From: Mucilaginibacter auburnensis | GTDB taxonomy: Bacteria > Bacteroidota > Bacteroidia > Sphingobacteriales > Sphingobacteriaceae | DNA length: 64,000 bases | NCBI RefSeq assembly: GCF_002797815.1 | Contig: NZ_PGFJ01000001.1 | Coordinates: 744,001-808,000, forward strand | Direction: 5' to 3' | In this document: one piece after another, positions 45,386 through 54,942 of the stretch | Position numbering within the stretch: position 1 is the stretch's first letter | How the letters are laid out: each line of letters opens with the position of its first letter | Notes under the pieces: generated by a model | Database searches by the model: none | Seen by the model: only the letters and a program-made list of their open reading frames with translations | What the model was told of the DNA's origin: nothing | Made by a program: the position numbers and the translations under genes

Positions 45386-45949
45386 ATGGCAAAAGCATCT
45401 GACGTAAGAAACGGAAATATACTGCGCTTTAATGGCGAGTTGATACAGGTAGAAGAATTTATACACCGCACACCCGGCAACCTGCGTGCATTTTACCAGG
45501 CCCGTATGCGTAACGTAAAAACCGGTAAACTGGTTGAATACCGTTTCCGTACAGACGAAGAGGTTGATATTGCCCGCGTTGAAACCAATGATTACCAATA
45601 CCTTTATGAGGATGGCGATCAGTTGGTGATAATGGACAATACTACTTACGATCAGCACAACGTGCCAAAATCATTATTTGGTCCGGCGGTAAAATTCCTT
45701 AAAGAAGGAATGAACCTTATTGTTGCTTTTGAAAGCGAAGAGCCTATTATGGGTCAGATCCCGGGGTCAGCCGAGTTAGAAATTACTTACACCGAACCTG
45801 CGGTTAAAGGCGATACCTCAAGCGGCGCCTTGAAAAAAGCAACCGTTGAAACCGGTGCAGAGATCAACGTGCCATTGTTCATTAACATTGGCGACAAAGT
45901 TAAAGTTGACACGACTAACGGTACTTACGTTGAGCGTGTAAAAGGATAA
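45386..45949 (+). CDS. efp: Translation elongation factor P
   Basis: EF-P relieves ribosome stalling at polyproline. The 187-residue protein has the KOW-like N-terminal domain, OB domains and the C-terminal signature TGAEINVPLFINIGDKVKVDTTNGTYVERV. The tip of the functional loop reads HRTPGNLRAF (residues 27-36): Asn32 stands where E. coli has the modified Lys34 and other groups have Arg or Lys. ATG 45386 is used; TTG 45365 is too far upstream and inside the promoter box. A terminator follows. Confidence 0.95.
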   Translation: MAKASDVRNGNILRFNGELIQVEEFIHRTPGNLRAFYQARMRNVKTGKLVEYRFRTDEEVDIARVETNDYQYLYEDGDQLVIMDNTTYDQHNVPKSLFGPAVKFLKEGMNLIVAFESEEPIMGQIPGSAELEITYTEPAVKGDTSSGALKKATVETGAEINVPLFINIGDKVKVDTTNGTYVERVKG

Positions 45950-45983
45950 TCGGCTTATCCCTTAAGAGTAGCATAAATATAGG

Positions 45984-46012
45984 AGCCTCCAATTTTGGAG
46001 GCTTTTTTGTTT
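45984..46012 (+). terminator. Terminator of efp
   Basis: AGCCTCC (45984-45990) pairs with GGAGGCT (45997-46003), followed by a T-rich run to 46012. Confidence 0.9.
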
Positions 46013-46018
46013 TCTGCA

Positions 46019-46717
46019 TCACTTCATCAAAAAATGTGTCTTAACCAAATTGATAATACCGCCCGAGGCAATTTGCAATCCTACACAAAATATCAGGAAT
46101 GACATTAAGCGGTTGATGATCTTTTCATTACGCGAGCCAATGTAGCTGATCATCCGTTTAGTGTTGGCAAAAAACAGGTAGATGAGTATACAAATGCCTA
46201 AAACTGAAATAAGCAGCGCGCCTATATTGATGAGATAATTGCTGAAGGCCCTGTCGGCACCATTGGCGCTCAGGGTAAACAAAACCGCAATGGTGCCTGC
46301 GCCGGTGGTCATAGGGAAGGTGATAGGAAAAAACAGTTGCCCTTCTATGCGCGTAAAGTTGGCGGAAACAACCTCTGCATCAGATGTATTAACCGGAGTT
46401 GATGTGTCAGGCTCGCTTTCGTCTGATGATAGTGATTCCCAGCCTATCTTGCAGATCATTATTCCACCGGCCAGTTGGATAATGGGTATAGATATCCCAA
46501 AAAGCTCCAGTATCCAATGCCCGATGAGTAAAGTTACCATGCACACTAAAAACGCATATAGGGTTATTTTTTTTACCGCGTTCAAACGCTCCTTCTGCGT
46601 AAGCGATTCAAAATAAGGGTTGACAATAAACGCTGTTCCTACAGGGTTCACGACCGGAAACAATGCCACAAAACCAATAAATACCAAATGAATAAATGAG
46701 TTTAAGTACTCGGGCAT
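46019..46717 (-). CDS. MarC family integral membrane protein
   Basis: 232 residues with six membrane segments (FIHLVFIGFVALFPVVNPVGTAFIV at the start; PIIQLAGGIMICKIGWESL; FFPITFPMTTGAGTIAVLFTLS in the middle). MarC (UPF0056) proteins were once linked to multiple antibiotic resistance, but that role is not supported and the function is unknown. It is convergent with efp and divergent from rarA. Confidence 0.93.
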   Translation of the reverse strand: MPEYLNSFIHLVFIGFVALFPVVNPVGTAFIVNPYFESLTQKERLNAVKKITLYAFLVCMVTLLIGHWILELFGISIPIIQLAGGIMICKIGWESLSSDESEPDTSTPVNTSDAEVVSANFTRIEGQLFFPITFPMTTGAGTIAVLFTLSANGADRAFSNYLINIGALLISVLGICILIYLFFANTKRMISYIGSRNEKIINRLMSFLIFCVGLQIASGGIINLVKTHFLMK

Positions 46718-46850
46718 AATGCAGATGTTAAATATTTAAACTTACAAAAATTAATGCTTTATCACACAAACTGCGGTGTTTCATTTTAACTATCAAATTC
46801 GGGAAGATTAGTTTTTACTAACCTTTTTAGGATTTAGAAAGCGCATGCGC

Positions 46851-46858
46851 TAACTTTA
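46851..46858 (+). promoter_or_regulatory. Promoter-like box before rarA
   Basis: TAACTTTA differs from TAnnTTTG at the last base and ends 5 nt before the rarA ATG. Confidence 0.3.
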
Positions 46859-46863
46859 CCATC

Positions 46864-48144
46864 ATGAACAATCTGCCGCCATTAGCCGAGCGCATGCGCC
46901 CCGAAAACCTGGATAATTATGTGGGTCAGAAACATCTTGTTGGGCAAGGAGCGGTTTTGCGCAAAGCCATTGAAAGCGGCGTGCTGCCATCTATGCTGTT
47001 CTGGGGGCCGCCGGGTGTAGGAAAAACAACGCTGGCCTACATTATATCGCAAACGCAAGACAGGCCTTTCTTTTCCTTAAGCGCAATTAACTCCGGCGTG
47101 AAAGATATAAGGGAGGTTATAGAAACGGCCTCGCGCCTTCGCGACGAAGGCGATGCCCTACCTGTACTGTTTATTGATGAGATCCACCGTTTTTCCAAAT
47201 CGCAGCAAGACTCGCTGCTTGGTGCGGTGGAACGAGGAATAGTTACGTTAATAGGCGCCACTACCGAGAACCCATCATTCGAGGTGATCTCGGCGTTGCT
47301 ATCGCGCTGCCAGGTTTATATTTTACAACATCTGGAAGAAAATGACCTGATGGGCCTGCTCAATAAGGCCATGCGCGAAGACGTAGTGCTAAGCAAAAAG
47401 AAGATCACCATAAAGGAGAACGAGGCGCTGCTGCGCTTGTCTGGCGGCGATGCCCGTAAGCTTCTCAATATATTCGACCTGCTGGTGAACGCCATATCTG
47501 GCAAAACCATCGAGATCAACAACAAAACTGTGCTTGACCATGTGCAGCAAAACATGGCGCTGTATGATAAAGCTGGCGAGCAGCATTATGATATTATCTC
47601 GGCATTCATCAAATCTATGCGCGGCAGCGACCCTAACGGTGCGGTATATTGGCTGGCCCGCATGATAGCAGGCGGGGAAGACCCGCTTTTCATTGCCCGC
47701 CGTATGTTGATATTGGCATCAGAAGACATCGGCAATGCCAACCCAAACGCCTTACTGCTGGCACAGGCCTGCTTCAACTCAGTAAATGTTATCGGTATGC
47801 CCGAGTCGCAACTTATCTTATCGCAGACTGCTATTTACCTGGCTACATCGGCTAAGAGTAACTCGGCTACAACGGCTATTGGCGCGGCGTTAAGTCTGGT
47901 TAAGCAAACAGGTGATCTGCCTGTGCCATTGCACTTACGGAATGCCCCCACCAAGCTCATGAAGAATATCGGCTACGGTAAAGATTACAAATATGCCCAC
48001 AGTTATGAAGGCAACTTTGTAAATATTGATTTCCTCCCTGATGCCATTAAGGGAACCAAAATTTATGAACCCGGTAACAACGCGCGGGAGAATGAGTCAA
48101 AAGAAAAGTTAAAAAAACTCTGGGGCGACAGGTATAAATATTAG
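46864..48144 (+). CDS. rarA: Replication-associated recombination protein A (MgsA/RarA AAA+ ATPase)
   Basis: RarA acts at stalled replication forks. It opens PLAERMRPENLDNYVGQKHLVG, with Walker A FWGPPGVGKTTLAYII, Walker B VLFIDEIHRFSKSQQDSLL, ATTENPSFEV as sensor 1, and the C-terminal tetramerization part (FNSVNVIGMPESQLILSQTAIYLA; YKYAHSYEGNFV). Length 426 is normal. No cognate partner is next to it. Confidence 0.96.
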   Translation: MNNLPPLAERMRPENLDNYVGQKHLVGQGAVLRKAIESGVLPSMLFWGPPGVGKTTLAYIISQTQDRPFFSLSAINSGVKDIREVIETASRLRDEGDALPVLFIDEIHRFSKSQQDSLLGAVERGIVTLIGATTENPSFEVISALLSRCQVYILQHLEENDLMGLLNKAMREDVVLSKKKITIKENEALLRLSGGDARKLLNIFDLLVNAISGKTIEINNKTVLDHVQQNMALYDKAGEQHYDIISAFIKSMRGSDPNGAVYWLARMIAGGEDPLFIARRMLILASEDIGNANPNALLLAQACFNSVNVIGMPESQLILSQTAIYLATSAKSNSATTAIGAALSLVKQTGDLPVPLHLRNAPTKLMKNIGYGKDYKYAHSYEGNFVNIDFLPDAIKGTKIYEPGNNARENESKEKLKKLWGDRYKY

Positions 48145-48174
48145 TATCTTGAGCTCCAATAAACTGATCCCCAC

Positions 48175-49650
48175 ATGATATCAACTTTCCTAAGGCATGA
48201 ACTAAAAGCTTTCTGGCGTTCAAAAAATACAGGTAAAAGCATAGGTGTGCGCATATTTATGGGGTTGCTCATCCTATATTTCCTTATTAGTTTTCTGGTG
48301 GTTGGTTTTCTTATGGATAAGATCATAGAAGACAGATTTCCCAACGAGGATTTGACAGTTGTTTTTTGTGGGTTTGTTTTAATTTACTTTTTATTTGATC
48401 TGCTATCTCGTTTGCAATTACAGGAGCTGCCAACATTGCGGGTGCAACCTTATTTGCATTTGCCGGTAAGGCGTAATTTGATAGTTGGTTATCTGGCTTT
48501 TACGGCTTTATTCTCTTTTTTCAATCTTTGGCCTTTTATTCTGGCGTTCCCTTTCATCTTTAAAGTGATAGTGCCTAACTGGGGCGGCGCAGCAGTTGGT
48601 TTCATTATTTCCGTTTTGGCCATCAGTGTCTTTAATAACTATCTCGCCATATACATAAAGCGGAAGGCTAACCTGAACGGCTGGGTGTTTATCATATTTA
48701 CAGGTGTATTAGCCTTGCTGATTGCCGGCGATTTTTCATGGCATTTATATTCAATCCGCAACATATCTTATCTGTTTTTTGGGAACGTATTAAAGCACCC
48801 GGCGTTAGCTTTAATACCGGTAGCATTAGCTGCAGGAATGTTTGCGCTGAACTTTTTTTATCTAAAAAGAAACTTATACCTGGAGGAGCTTTCGCGTAAA
48901 AAAGCTTCTTATAAAACCAGTACCGAGTACCCCATACTTGACCGCTTCGGCGCCATTGGCGATCAGGTGGCTAATGAGATAAAACTGATATTGCGCAACA
49001 AGCGTCCGCGTTCGGCATTTATCATGTCGGCTGTGTTTTTATGTTATGGATTGGTATTTTATAAGAATCCGGCTTTTGCTCACTCTGACTGGCCCAAGGT
49101 ATTTGTGGGAATGTTCATGACCGGCTTTTTCATAATCAGTTACGGTCAGTTTTTGTACAGTTGGCAGGCCGCCCATTTTGACGGTCTGATGGTGAGTAAA
49201 GTTAGCTTTACAGATTTTCTGAAAGCTAAAATATTGTTGTTTACTACGGTCTCAACTGTGGCCTTAGTGCTTACTACGCCATATGCGTATTTTGGCTGGC
49301 GAACGGTTTTGATACATGCCGTTATGTATATATGGAACCTGGGTATAAACATTTACATTGTTTTGTTCTTTGCTAACCGCAACGCCAGGCGTATTGACCT
49401 TAGCAAGGGCGCATCTTTTAATTGGGAGGGAGTAGGCGCTACGCAAATGCTGTTATCTTTCCCGTTAATGGCCGCGCCTTATTTAATTTACACGCCTTTT
49501 GCGCTGTTACATTTACAAAATGCGGGTTTAGCAGTTATGGCAATAATTGGAGTTGCAGGAATTGCCAGCCGGAACTTCTGGATAGGCAAACTGGTGCAGG
49601 ATTTTTATAACAGAAAATACACCATAACTGAAGGTTTTAGAAACAAATAA
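48175..49650 (+). CDS. DUF5687 family ABC transporter permease
   Basis: 491-residue protein with about 12 hydrophobic segments. Start FLRHELKAFWRSKNTGKSIGVRIFMGLLILYFL; then LPVRRNLIVGYLAFTALFSF and LDRFGAIGDQVANEIKLILRNKRPRSAFIMS. The family is found in Bacteroidota and is paired with an ABC ATPase, as here, with a 1-base gap. Probably an exporter of unknown substrate. Confidence 0.9.
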   Translation: MISTFLRHELKAFWRSKNTGKSIGVRIFMGLLILYFLISFLVVGFLMDKIIEDRFPNEDLTVVFCGFVLIYFLFDLLSRLQLQELPTLRVQPYLHLPVRRNLIVGYLAFTALFSFFNLWPFILAFPFIFKVIVPNWGGAAVGFIISVLAISVFNNYLAIYIKRKANLNGWVFIIFTGVLALLIAGDFSWHLYSIRNISYLFFGNVLKHPALALIPVALAAGMFALNFFYLKRNLYLEELSRKKASYKTSTEYPILDRFGAIGDQVANEIKLILRNKRPRSAFIMSAVFLCYGLVFYKNPAFAHSDWPKVFVGMFMTGFFIISYGQFLYSWQAAHFDGLMVSKVSFTDFLKAKILLFTTVSTVALVLTTPYAYFGWRTVLIHAVMYIWNLGINIYIVLFFANRNARRIDLSKGASFNWEGVGATQMLLSFPLMAAPYLIYTPFALLHLQNAGLAVMAIIGVAGIASRNFWIGKLVQDFYNRKYTITEGFRNK

Positions 49651-49651
49651 C

Positions 49652-50398
49652 ATGATACAGGTAAAAGACATAAAAAAAGTTTATAACGGTGTAATTGTGG
49701 TGAATGTGCCTCAACTGGAAATAAACAAAGGCGAAAGCATCGGACTGGTTGGTAACAATGGTGCAGGTAAAACAACGTTATTCCGCATGATGCTTGACCT
49801 GATCAGACCGGATGCGGGCGAAGTTTTGTCAGAAGGGAAACCTGTAGCAGGTGGTGAACATTGGAAAGAATATACCGGCGCATACCTTGATGAAGGCTTT
49901 TTGATAGACTACCTCACACCCGAAGAGTACTTTTATTTTATTGGCGGACTGCACAATCAAACCCGTGCGCAGGTGGATGAGGTGCTCATGCATTACGGAG
50001 AGTTTTTCAATGGAGAGATCCTAAAAAAAGGTAAATACATCCGCGACTTGTCAAAGGGTAATCAAGCTAAGGTGGGCATTGTGTCCTGTCTGCTGCAAAC
50101 ACCTCAGTTATTAATGCTTGATGAACCTTTTGCTAATATTGACCCCACCACGCAGTATCGTCTTAAAAATATTATTAAAGATATAAACAAAAGCAAGGGA
50201 GTAACCACACTGGTATCAAGCCATGACCTGAACCACGTTACCGATGTGTGTGATCGCATCATCCTGATGGAAAAAGGACGTATTATAAAAGATATGGCTA
50301 CAAGCTCATCAACTCTGTCTGAGCTGGAAGAATACTTCGCTATCGGTCAGTCGGTCCATCATTCATCAACTGTTATTGATCCGGAAGAAAACCACTAA
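49652..50398 (+). CDS. ABC transporter ATP-binding protein (partner of DUF5687 permease)
   Basis: 248 residues with Walker A GNNGAGKTTLFRMM, a signature DLSKGNQAKVGI that departs from LSGGQ, Walker B LLMLDEPFANIDPTTQYRL and the switch His in VSSHDLNHVTDV. It resembles the drug/exporter ATPase group. The start follows the permease stop by 1 base, so the two form one transporter. A GNAT gene follows 3 bases later. Confidence 0.93.
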   Translation: MIQVKDIKKVYNGVIVVNVPQLEINKGESIGLVGNNGAGKTTLFRMMLDLIRPDAGEVLSEGKPVAGGEHWKEYTGAYLDEGFLIDYLTPEEYFYFIGGLHNQTRAQVDEVLMHYGEFFNGEILKKGKYIRDLSKGNQAKVGIVSCLLQTPQLLMLDEPFANIDPTTQYRLKNIIKDINKSKGVTTLVSSHDLNHVTDVCDRIILMEKGRIIKDMATSSSTLSELEEYFAIGQSVHHSSTVIDPEENH

Positions 50399-50401
50399 TT
50401 T

Positions 50402-50893
50402 ATGCTGATCAGGCAGGCAAATGTAAATGATGTTGAAATCATCCGCCAATTGGCAGAAGATATTTGGTGGCCGAACTACTCACCCATAATATCAGCTGAG
50501 CAAATTAGCTTTATGTTAAGTGATAGGTATTCAAGCGAGGTGCTTAGAGAGCAAATAGAACAGAAAGAGCAAACTTATCTTTTGACCTTGGACGGAGTGC
50601 GCCCGGTAGGCTTTGCTGCTTATGGTCCAACTGATGATGACGCGATTTATCGATTGCACAAGCTTTACTGTTTGCCATCTACCCATGGAAAGGGTTTTGG
50701 TAAGGCTTTGCTTAACCGCGTTATTGCACAAGTAAAGCAACTTGGCGCTACAACATTAGAGCTGAATGTGCACAGATTAAATCCGGCAAAAACGTTTTAT
50801 GATAAAATGGGATTTGAGATAGCATATGAGATAGACATCCCAATGGGAGACTACTTTTTAAATGATTACGTTATGCGCAAGCAGTTAACTTAA
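50402..50893 (+). CDS. GNAT family N-acetyltransferase
   Basis: 163 residues. The acetyl-CoA motif is LPSTHGKGFGKALLNRVIAQV, followed by LELNVHRLNPAKTFYDKMGFEI. This subgroup often acetylates small amines or peptides; the substrate is unknown. It follows the ABC ATPase by 3 bases. Its end overlaps the end of the convergent AraC gene by 9 bases. Confidence 0.9.
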   Translation: MLIRQANVNDVEIIRQLAEDIWWPNYSPIISAEQISFMLSDRYSSEVLREQIEQKEQTYLLTLDGVRPVGFAAYGPTDDDAIYRLHKLYCLPSTHGKGFGKALLNRVIAQVKQLGATTLELNVHRLNPAKTFYDKMGFEIAYEIDIPMGDYFLNDYVMRKQLT

Positions 50894-51760
50894 TATTTGT
50901 AAAAATTCCTTTTTATAGTCTGTTGGCTTTTTCTTCATTTCGTCCTTAAAATGCTTATTAAAATTGGAGAGTGTTTTAAAACCGGTGCGTTCTGCAATAG
51001 CAGCTACGCTCAATTCGGTTTCTGTAAGCAGTTTGCAAGCGTGTTTAACTCTTAACTCTGTAATAAATTTTGAAAAACCCTTGTTGTTAGCCGAGGCAAA
51101 GTAGCGGCTAAATGAGGTAGGGGTCATACAAACCAAGTCAGCTACTTCATTCAGGTTGATCTTTTTCCGGTAGTTTTTCAGTATGTATTCATAAACGCTG
51201 TTCATGCGGTCGGCTTCATCCTTTTTAAAGGGCTCTATATATTCATTATGCGATATAAAATTATAGCTTTTGGTTTCGGCAAGCAGGTTCAATATTTTAA
51301 GCAGATGTATAAGTGCCGGCAACCCGGATAGGGTAAGCAATTCTTTCATCATATCAATAACCGTTGTTTTCACTTTGCCATGAAACTCCAATCCGCGCGA
51401 TGATTTTTTGAAGAAGTTCCGCAGTTGAAGCATTTCATCTTTTACCATTAAATGTTCTCCCAAAAAACTTTCCTGCAAGTAAATAACTATACCCTTAACC
51501 TTTAAAGGCGCGTGCTTTTCAAAATAAGCTTCATCGCTTCGCCAGAGGTGCGGCAGGTTTGACCCAATGAGTATCAGCTCATTTGGTGTAAAATTTTTGA
51601 TACTATCGCCAATAAAGCGGGTGCCGGTGCCCTCAAGGGGGACAAATAACTGATATTCTGAATGCGAATGCCATACAGGGTCAAAGTAGTGTTCTTCCAG
51701 GTATTTAACTGTAAATATCTGTGATTCAGGTATTGATGACTTGTGTATGGCGGTCTTCAT
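50885..51760 (-). CDS. AraC family transcriptional regulator
   Basis: 291 residues. The N-terminal cupin (PVWHSHSEYQLFVPLEGTGTRFIGD; ELILIGSNLPHLWR) binds a ligand. The C-terminal double helix-turn-helix is LNEVADLVCMTPTSFSRYFASANNKGFSKFITELRV...ELSVAAIAERTGFKTLSNFNKHFKDEMKKKPTDYKK. It is transcribed away from the sugar locus starting at 51904, which it probably controls. The start at 51760 leaves 143 bases for operators. Confidence 0.92.
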   Translation of the reverse strand: MKTAIHKSSIPESQIFTVKYLEEHYFDPVWHSHSEYQLFVPLEGTGTRFIGDSIKNFTPNELILIGSNLPHLWRSDEAYFEKHAPLKVKGIVIYLQESFLGEHLMVKDEMLQLRNFFKKSSRGLEFHGKVKTTVIDMMKELLTLSGLPALIHLLKILNLLAETKSYNFISHNEYIEPFKKDEADRMNSVYEYILKNYRKKINLNEVADLVCMTPTSFSRYFASANNKGFSKFITELRVKHACKLLTETELSVAAIAERTGFKTLSNFNKHFKDEMKKKPTDYKKEFLQILS

Positions 51761-51903
51761 AACTTATTATTGCACTAATCAACACTAAAATAGTTATTGG
51801 ATGGTAAAAAACAGTCGGTTTTTGATAAAAAAGGAATGAATAACTTTATCATATTTGTTTTAAGCTTAACTCGATGAGCTAAAAACCAATTTTACCCAAG
51901 TTC

Positions 51904-54873
51904 ATGAAAAAATACATTGCACTTGCTGTGATCTGCCTGGTGGCAGTAATCAGCTTTAAAGGCACCTTTCTTAAAAGTGAACCGCCACGCAGGCTGGAAC
52001 TTTTATTTCTGGGGCATGTGGCCAAAAACCACGACTCAGAAAAGCTGGCTGAAATACTGTCAAAAGAGTATTTCAAAAGCGGTATTAACATTACTTATAC
52101 AACAGATGTTAACGACCTAAATAACACTACCCTGCCTAAATATGATGGCTTGATAGTGTATGCCAATTATGATAAAATAACCGATTCGCAGGCAGAAGCA
52201 TTGTTGAGCTTTGTTAAGAGTGGTAAAGGTTTTATCCCGCTGCACTCGGCATCTTTCTGCTTCCGTAATAATGATGAGGTGGTTAAGTTAATAGGCGGCC
52301 AGTTCAAATCGCATAAAACTGATTCGTTCCCATCTGTAATTGTTGACAAAAAGCATCAGATCACTAAAGATCTGCAGCCGTTTACAACCTGGGATGAAAC
52401 CTATGTACACACCAAGATCAATCCGGCTATACATGTATTGACCGAAAGAGTAGAAGGCGATCATCACGAACCTTACACCTGGACTAACACCTATGGCAAG
52501 GGCCGTGTGTTTTATACCGCTTATGGTCACAACGAAAAAACATTTAACAATCCTGGCTTTAAAAAGCTGGTTTACAACGGTATCTTGTGGGCTGTTGGTA
52601 AGGATGCAGAGAAAAATCTGGCTAAGTTAAAGAAGCCACAACCTGCTTATACCGATGCTGAAATCCCTAACTACGAGAAACGCGATCCGGCTCCAAAACT
52701 GCAGGCTGTAACCACTCCCGAAGAATCTCAACTGCTAACCCAATTGCCTGTTGGTTTTAAAATGCAATTATTTGCGCAAGAGCCGCAAATTGAAAAGCCT
52801 ATTGCTATGGCCTTTGATGAAAAAGGACGTTTATGGGTGGTTGAAACGGTTGATTACCCTAACACAGTATTAGAGAACAAAGATCAGGGTGCAGACCGTA
52901 TCAAGATATGCGAAGACACCAATGGCGATGGCAAAGCTGATAAGTTCACCATTTTTGCTGATAAATTAAACCTGCCTACCAGTATAGTATTTGCTAACGG
53001 CGGCGTAATTGTTGCGCAAGCGCCTGTTACTTTATTTTTAAAAGATACTAACGGCGATGATAAAGCTGATATAAGAGAGCCTATTATAACAGGTTGGGGC
53101 TTTAATGATACGCACGCCGTAGCATCAAGCTTACACTATGGCTTTGATAATGCTATTTGGGGTACTGTAGGTTACTCAGGCTTTAACGGGACTGTTGGCG
53201 GTAAGCAAATGAGAATAAGCAACGCTGCGTTCCGTTTTTCTCCTGATGGTAAATGGATGGAGCATGTGGGTAACCTGAGCAATAATACCTGGGGGGTTGG
53301 CTTTTCAGAAAACAACGATGTGTTTTACTCAACAGCCAACAACTCACATAGCGACTACCTGGGTATAAACCAACGCCAGTTGGCAACCATTGGTCTGCCT
53401 GCGGCTACTTCAATATTAAAAATAGACGGTCACTACGGCGTACACGCGGTTACCAAAAATCTGCGTCAGGTTGACGTATTTGATGGCTTTACTGCTGCTG
53501 CCGGTCACAACCTTTATACCGCACGTAATTTCCCTAAAGAGTACTGGAATCGTATTGCCTTTGTTAACGAGCCTACCGCGCGTGTTATTCACCGTTCCAT
53601 ATTGGAAAGAGACGGATCGGGCTTTAAAGAGCAGGATGGCTGGAGCTTCTTGGCCAGTGCAGACGAATGGATGGCTCCTGTACACTCAGAAGTTGGTCCG
53701 GATGGGGCGCTTTGGGTAGCAGACTGGTATAACTACATCATTCAGCATAACCCGGTGCCTAAGGGTTTCCAAAACGGTAAAGGTAACGCTTACGTAAACC
53801 CGCTGCGTGACCGTACGCACGGCCGTATCTATCGTGTAATTTGGGAGGGGGCTAAACCTTCAGAGATTAAAAAACTGGATAAAAATAATCCTGACGATCT
53901 GATCAAAGGGTTAAAAAGCGATAACATGTTTTGGCGCATGACCGCTCAGCGTTTAATTGTTGAGTCGGGTAACAAGGCGATCGCACCTAAATTATATGAG
54001 TTGATCCATGATACCAAGCTTGATGAAATAGGCTTAAATCCAACAGCTATCCATGCGTTATGGACACTGCACGGCTTAGGCTTATTAAATGGTTCAAACG
54101 CAGAAGCGTTAACCGTTGCTGAAGGTGCGCTTAAACATCCGGCTGCCGGTGTGCGTAAAGCAGCAGCTCAGGTTTTGCCTGCAACAGAAAGAACCTCAAA
54201 AGCATTGTTAGGCGCAAATGTATTGAAGGATGCTGACCTTAATGCCCGCAAGGACATGATATTGGTGTTGGCAGATATGCCACAGTCTGACGAGGTAGGT
54301 ACATTATTATTAGCTGCTCAAAAAGACCCTGCTAATGCTAAAGATAAATGGATAGCCATGGCCTTAGAGGTAGGCGTGGCTAAACATGTAAAAGGCGCTG
54401 CTGAGACTATCCTTGCTAAAAATAAAGAGAGCGTAGAGGCTGAAGCACTTGCACGTGTACCTGCAAACAGGGTTCAAGCTGTGAAAATTGGTGTTATACA
54501 GAACGAAATGAAGTTTGACACCAAGGTAATTACTGCAAGAGCGGGTGGTGTTGTAGAAATAGAATTTACCAATCCTGATTTTATGCAGCATAACTTGCTG
54601 ATACTTCAAAAAGGCAGCCTTGAAAAAGTTGGCGCAGCCGCCGATAAGCTTGCTCAGGATCCAAAAGGTATTGAAATGAATTACATACCTAAAATGCCTG
54701 AAGTGCTATTCTCTACAAAGCTGATCAATCCGGGTGAAACCGTTAAGATCAGATTCAGAGTTCCTACAGAGGCCGGTGATTATCCATTCATCTGTTCTTT
54801 CCCGGGTCACTGGAGAATAATGAACGGCGTGTTGACAGTAACACCTGGTCAGGGACCTCCGCAACAAAGATAA
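51904..54873 (+). CDS. Exported ThuA / beta-propeller dehydrogenase-like protein with HEAT repeats and azurin-type cupredoxin tail
   Basis: 989 residues. A signal peptide or anchor (KKYIALAVICLVAVISF) precedes a ThuA-like domain at about 30-225 (LELLFLGHVAKNHDSEKLAEIL). A PVC-type dehydrogenase beta-propeller follows at about 280-640, with two DTNGDGKAD-type Ca-binding segments, then HEAT-like helices at 650-830. The C-terminus is a cupredoxin with azurin-type ligands His896 (QHNLL), Cys964, His969 and Met973 (CSFPGHWRIM; C-x4-H-x3-M). No CxxCH heme motif exists, so copper may replace the usual cytochrome. Substrate unknown. Terminator and MFS gene follow. Confidence 0.9.
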   Translation: MKKYIALAVICLVAVISFKGTFLKSEPPRRLELLFLGHVAKNHDSEKLAEILSKEYFKSGINITYTTDVNDLNNTTLPKYDGLIVYANYDKITDSQAEALLSFVKSGKGFIPLHSASFCFRNNDEVVKLIGGQFKSHKTDSFPSVIVDKKHQITKDLQPFTTWDETYVHTKINPAIHVLTERVEGDHHEPYTWTNTYGKGRVFYTAYGHNEKTFNNPGFKKLVYNGILWAVGKDAEKNLAKLKKPQPAYTDAEIPNYEKRDPAPKLQAVTTPEESQLLTQLPVGFKMQLFAQEPQIEKPIAMAFDEKGRLWVVETVDYPNTVLENKDQGADRIKICEDTNGDGKADKFTIFADKLNLPTSIVFANGGVIVAQAPVTLFLKDTNGDDKADIREPIITGWGFNDTHAVASSLHYGFDNAIWGTVGYSGFNGTVGGKQMRISNAAFRFSPDGKWMEHVGNLSNNTWGVGFSENNDVFYSTANNSHSDYLGINQRQLATIGLPAATSILKIDGHYGVHAVTKNLRQVDVFDGFTAAAGHNLYTARNFPKEYWNRIAFVNEPTARVIHRSILERDGSGFKEQDGWSFLASADEWMAPVHSEVGPDGALWVADWYNYIIQHNPVPKGFQNGKGNAYVNPLRDRTHGRIYRVIWEGAKPSEIKKLDKNNPDDLIKGLKSDNMFWRMTAQRLIVESGNKAIAPKLYELIHDTKLDEIGLNPTAIHALWTLHGLGLLNGSNAEALTVAEGALKHPAAGVRKAAAQVLPATERTSKALLGANVLKDADLNARKDMILVLADMPQSDEVGTLLLAAQKDPANAKDKWIAMALEVGVAKHVKGAAETILAKNKESVEAEALARVPANRVQAVKIGVIQNEMKFDTKVITARAGGVVEIEFTNPDFMQHNLLILQKGSLEKVGAAADKLAQDPKGIEMNYIPKMPEVLFSTKLINPGETVKIRFRVPTEAGDYPFICSFPGHWRIMNGVLTVTPGQGPPQQR

Positions 54874-54895
54874 TTTGCATAAACCTAAATACAGG

Positions 54896-54930
54896 CCTGT
54901 CAAACCGGGTAAACCGGTTGACAGGTTTTT
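54896..54930 (+). terminator. Hairpin between the cupredoxin-tailed gene and the MFS gene
   Basis: CCTGTCAAACCGG (54896-54908) pairs with CCGGTTGACAGG (54914-54925) with one bulge, then five T. It ends 13 bases before the MFS ATG, so it may reduce expression of the downstream genes. Confidence 0.8.
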
Positions 54931-54942
54931 AACTTAAATAAC

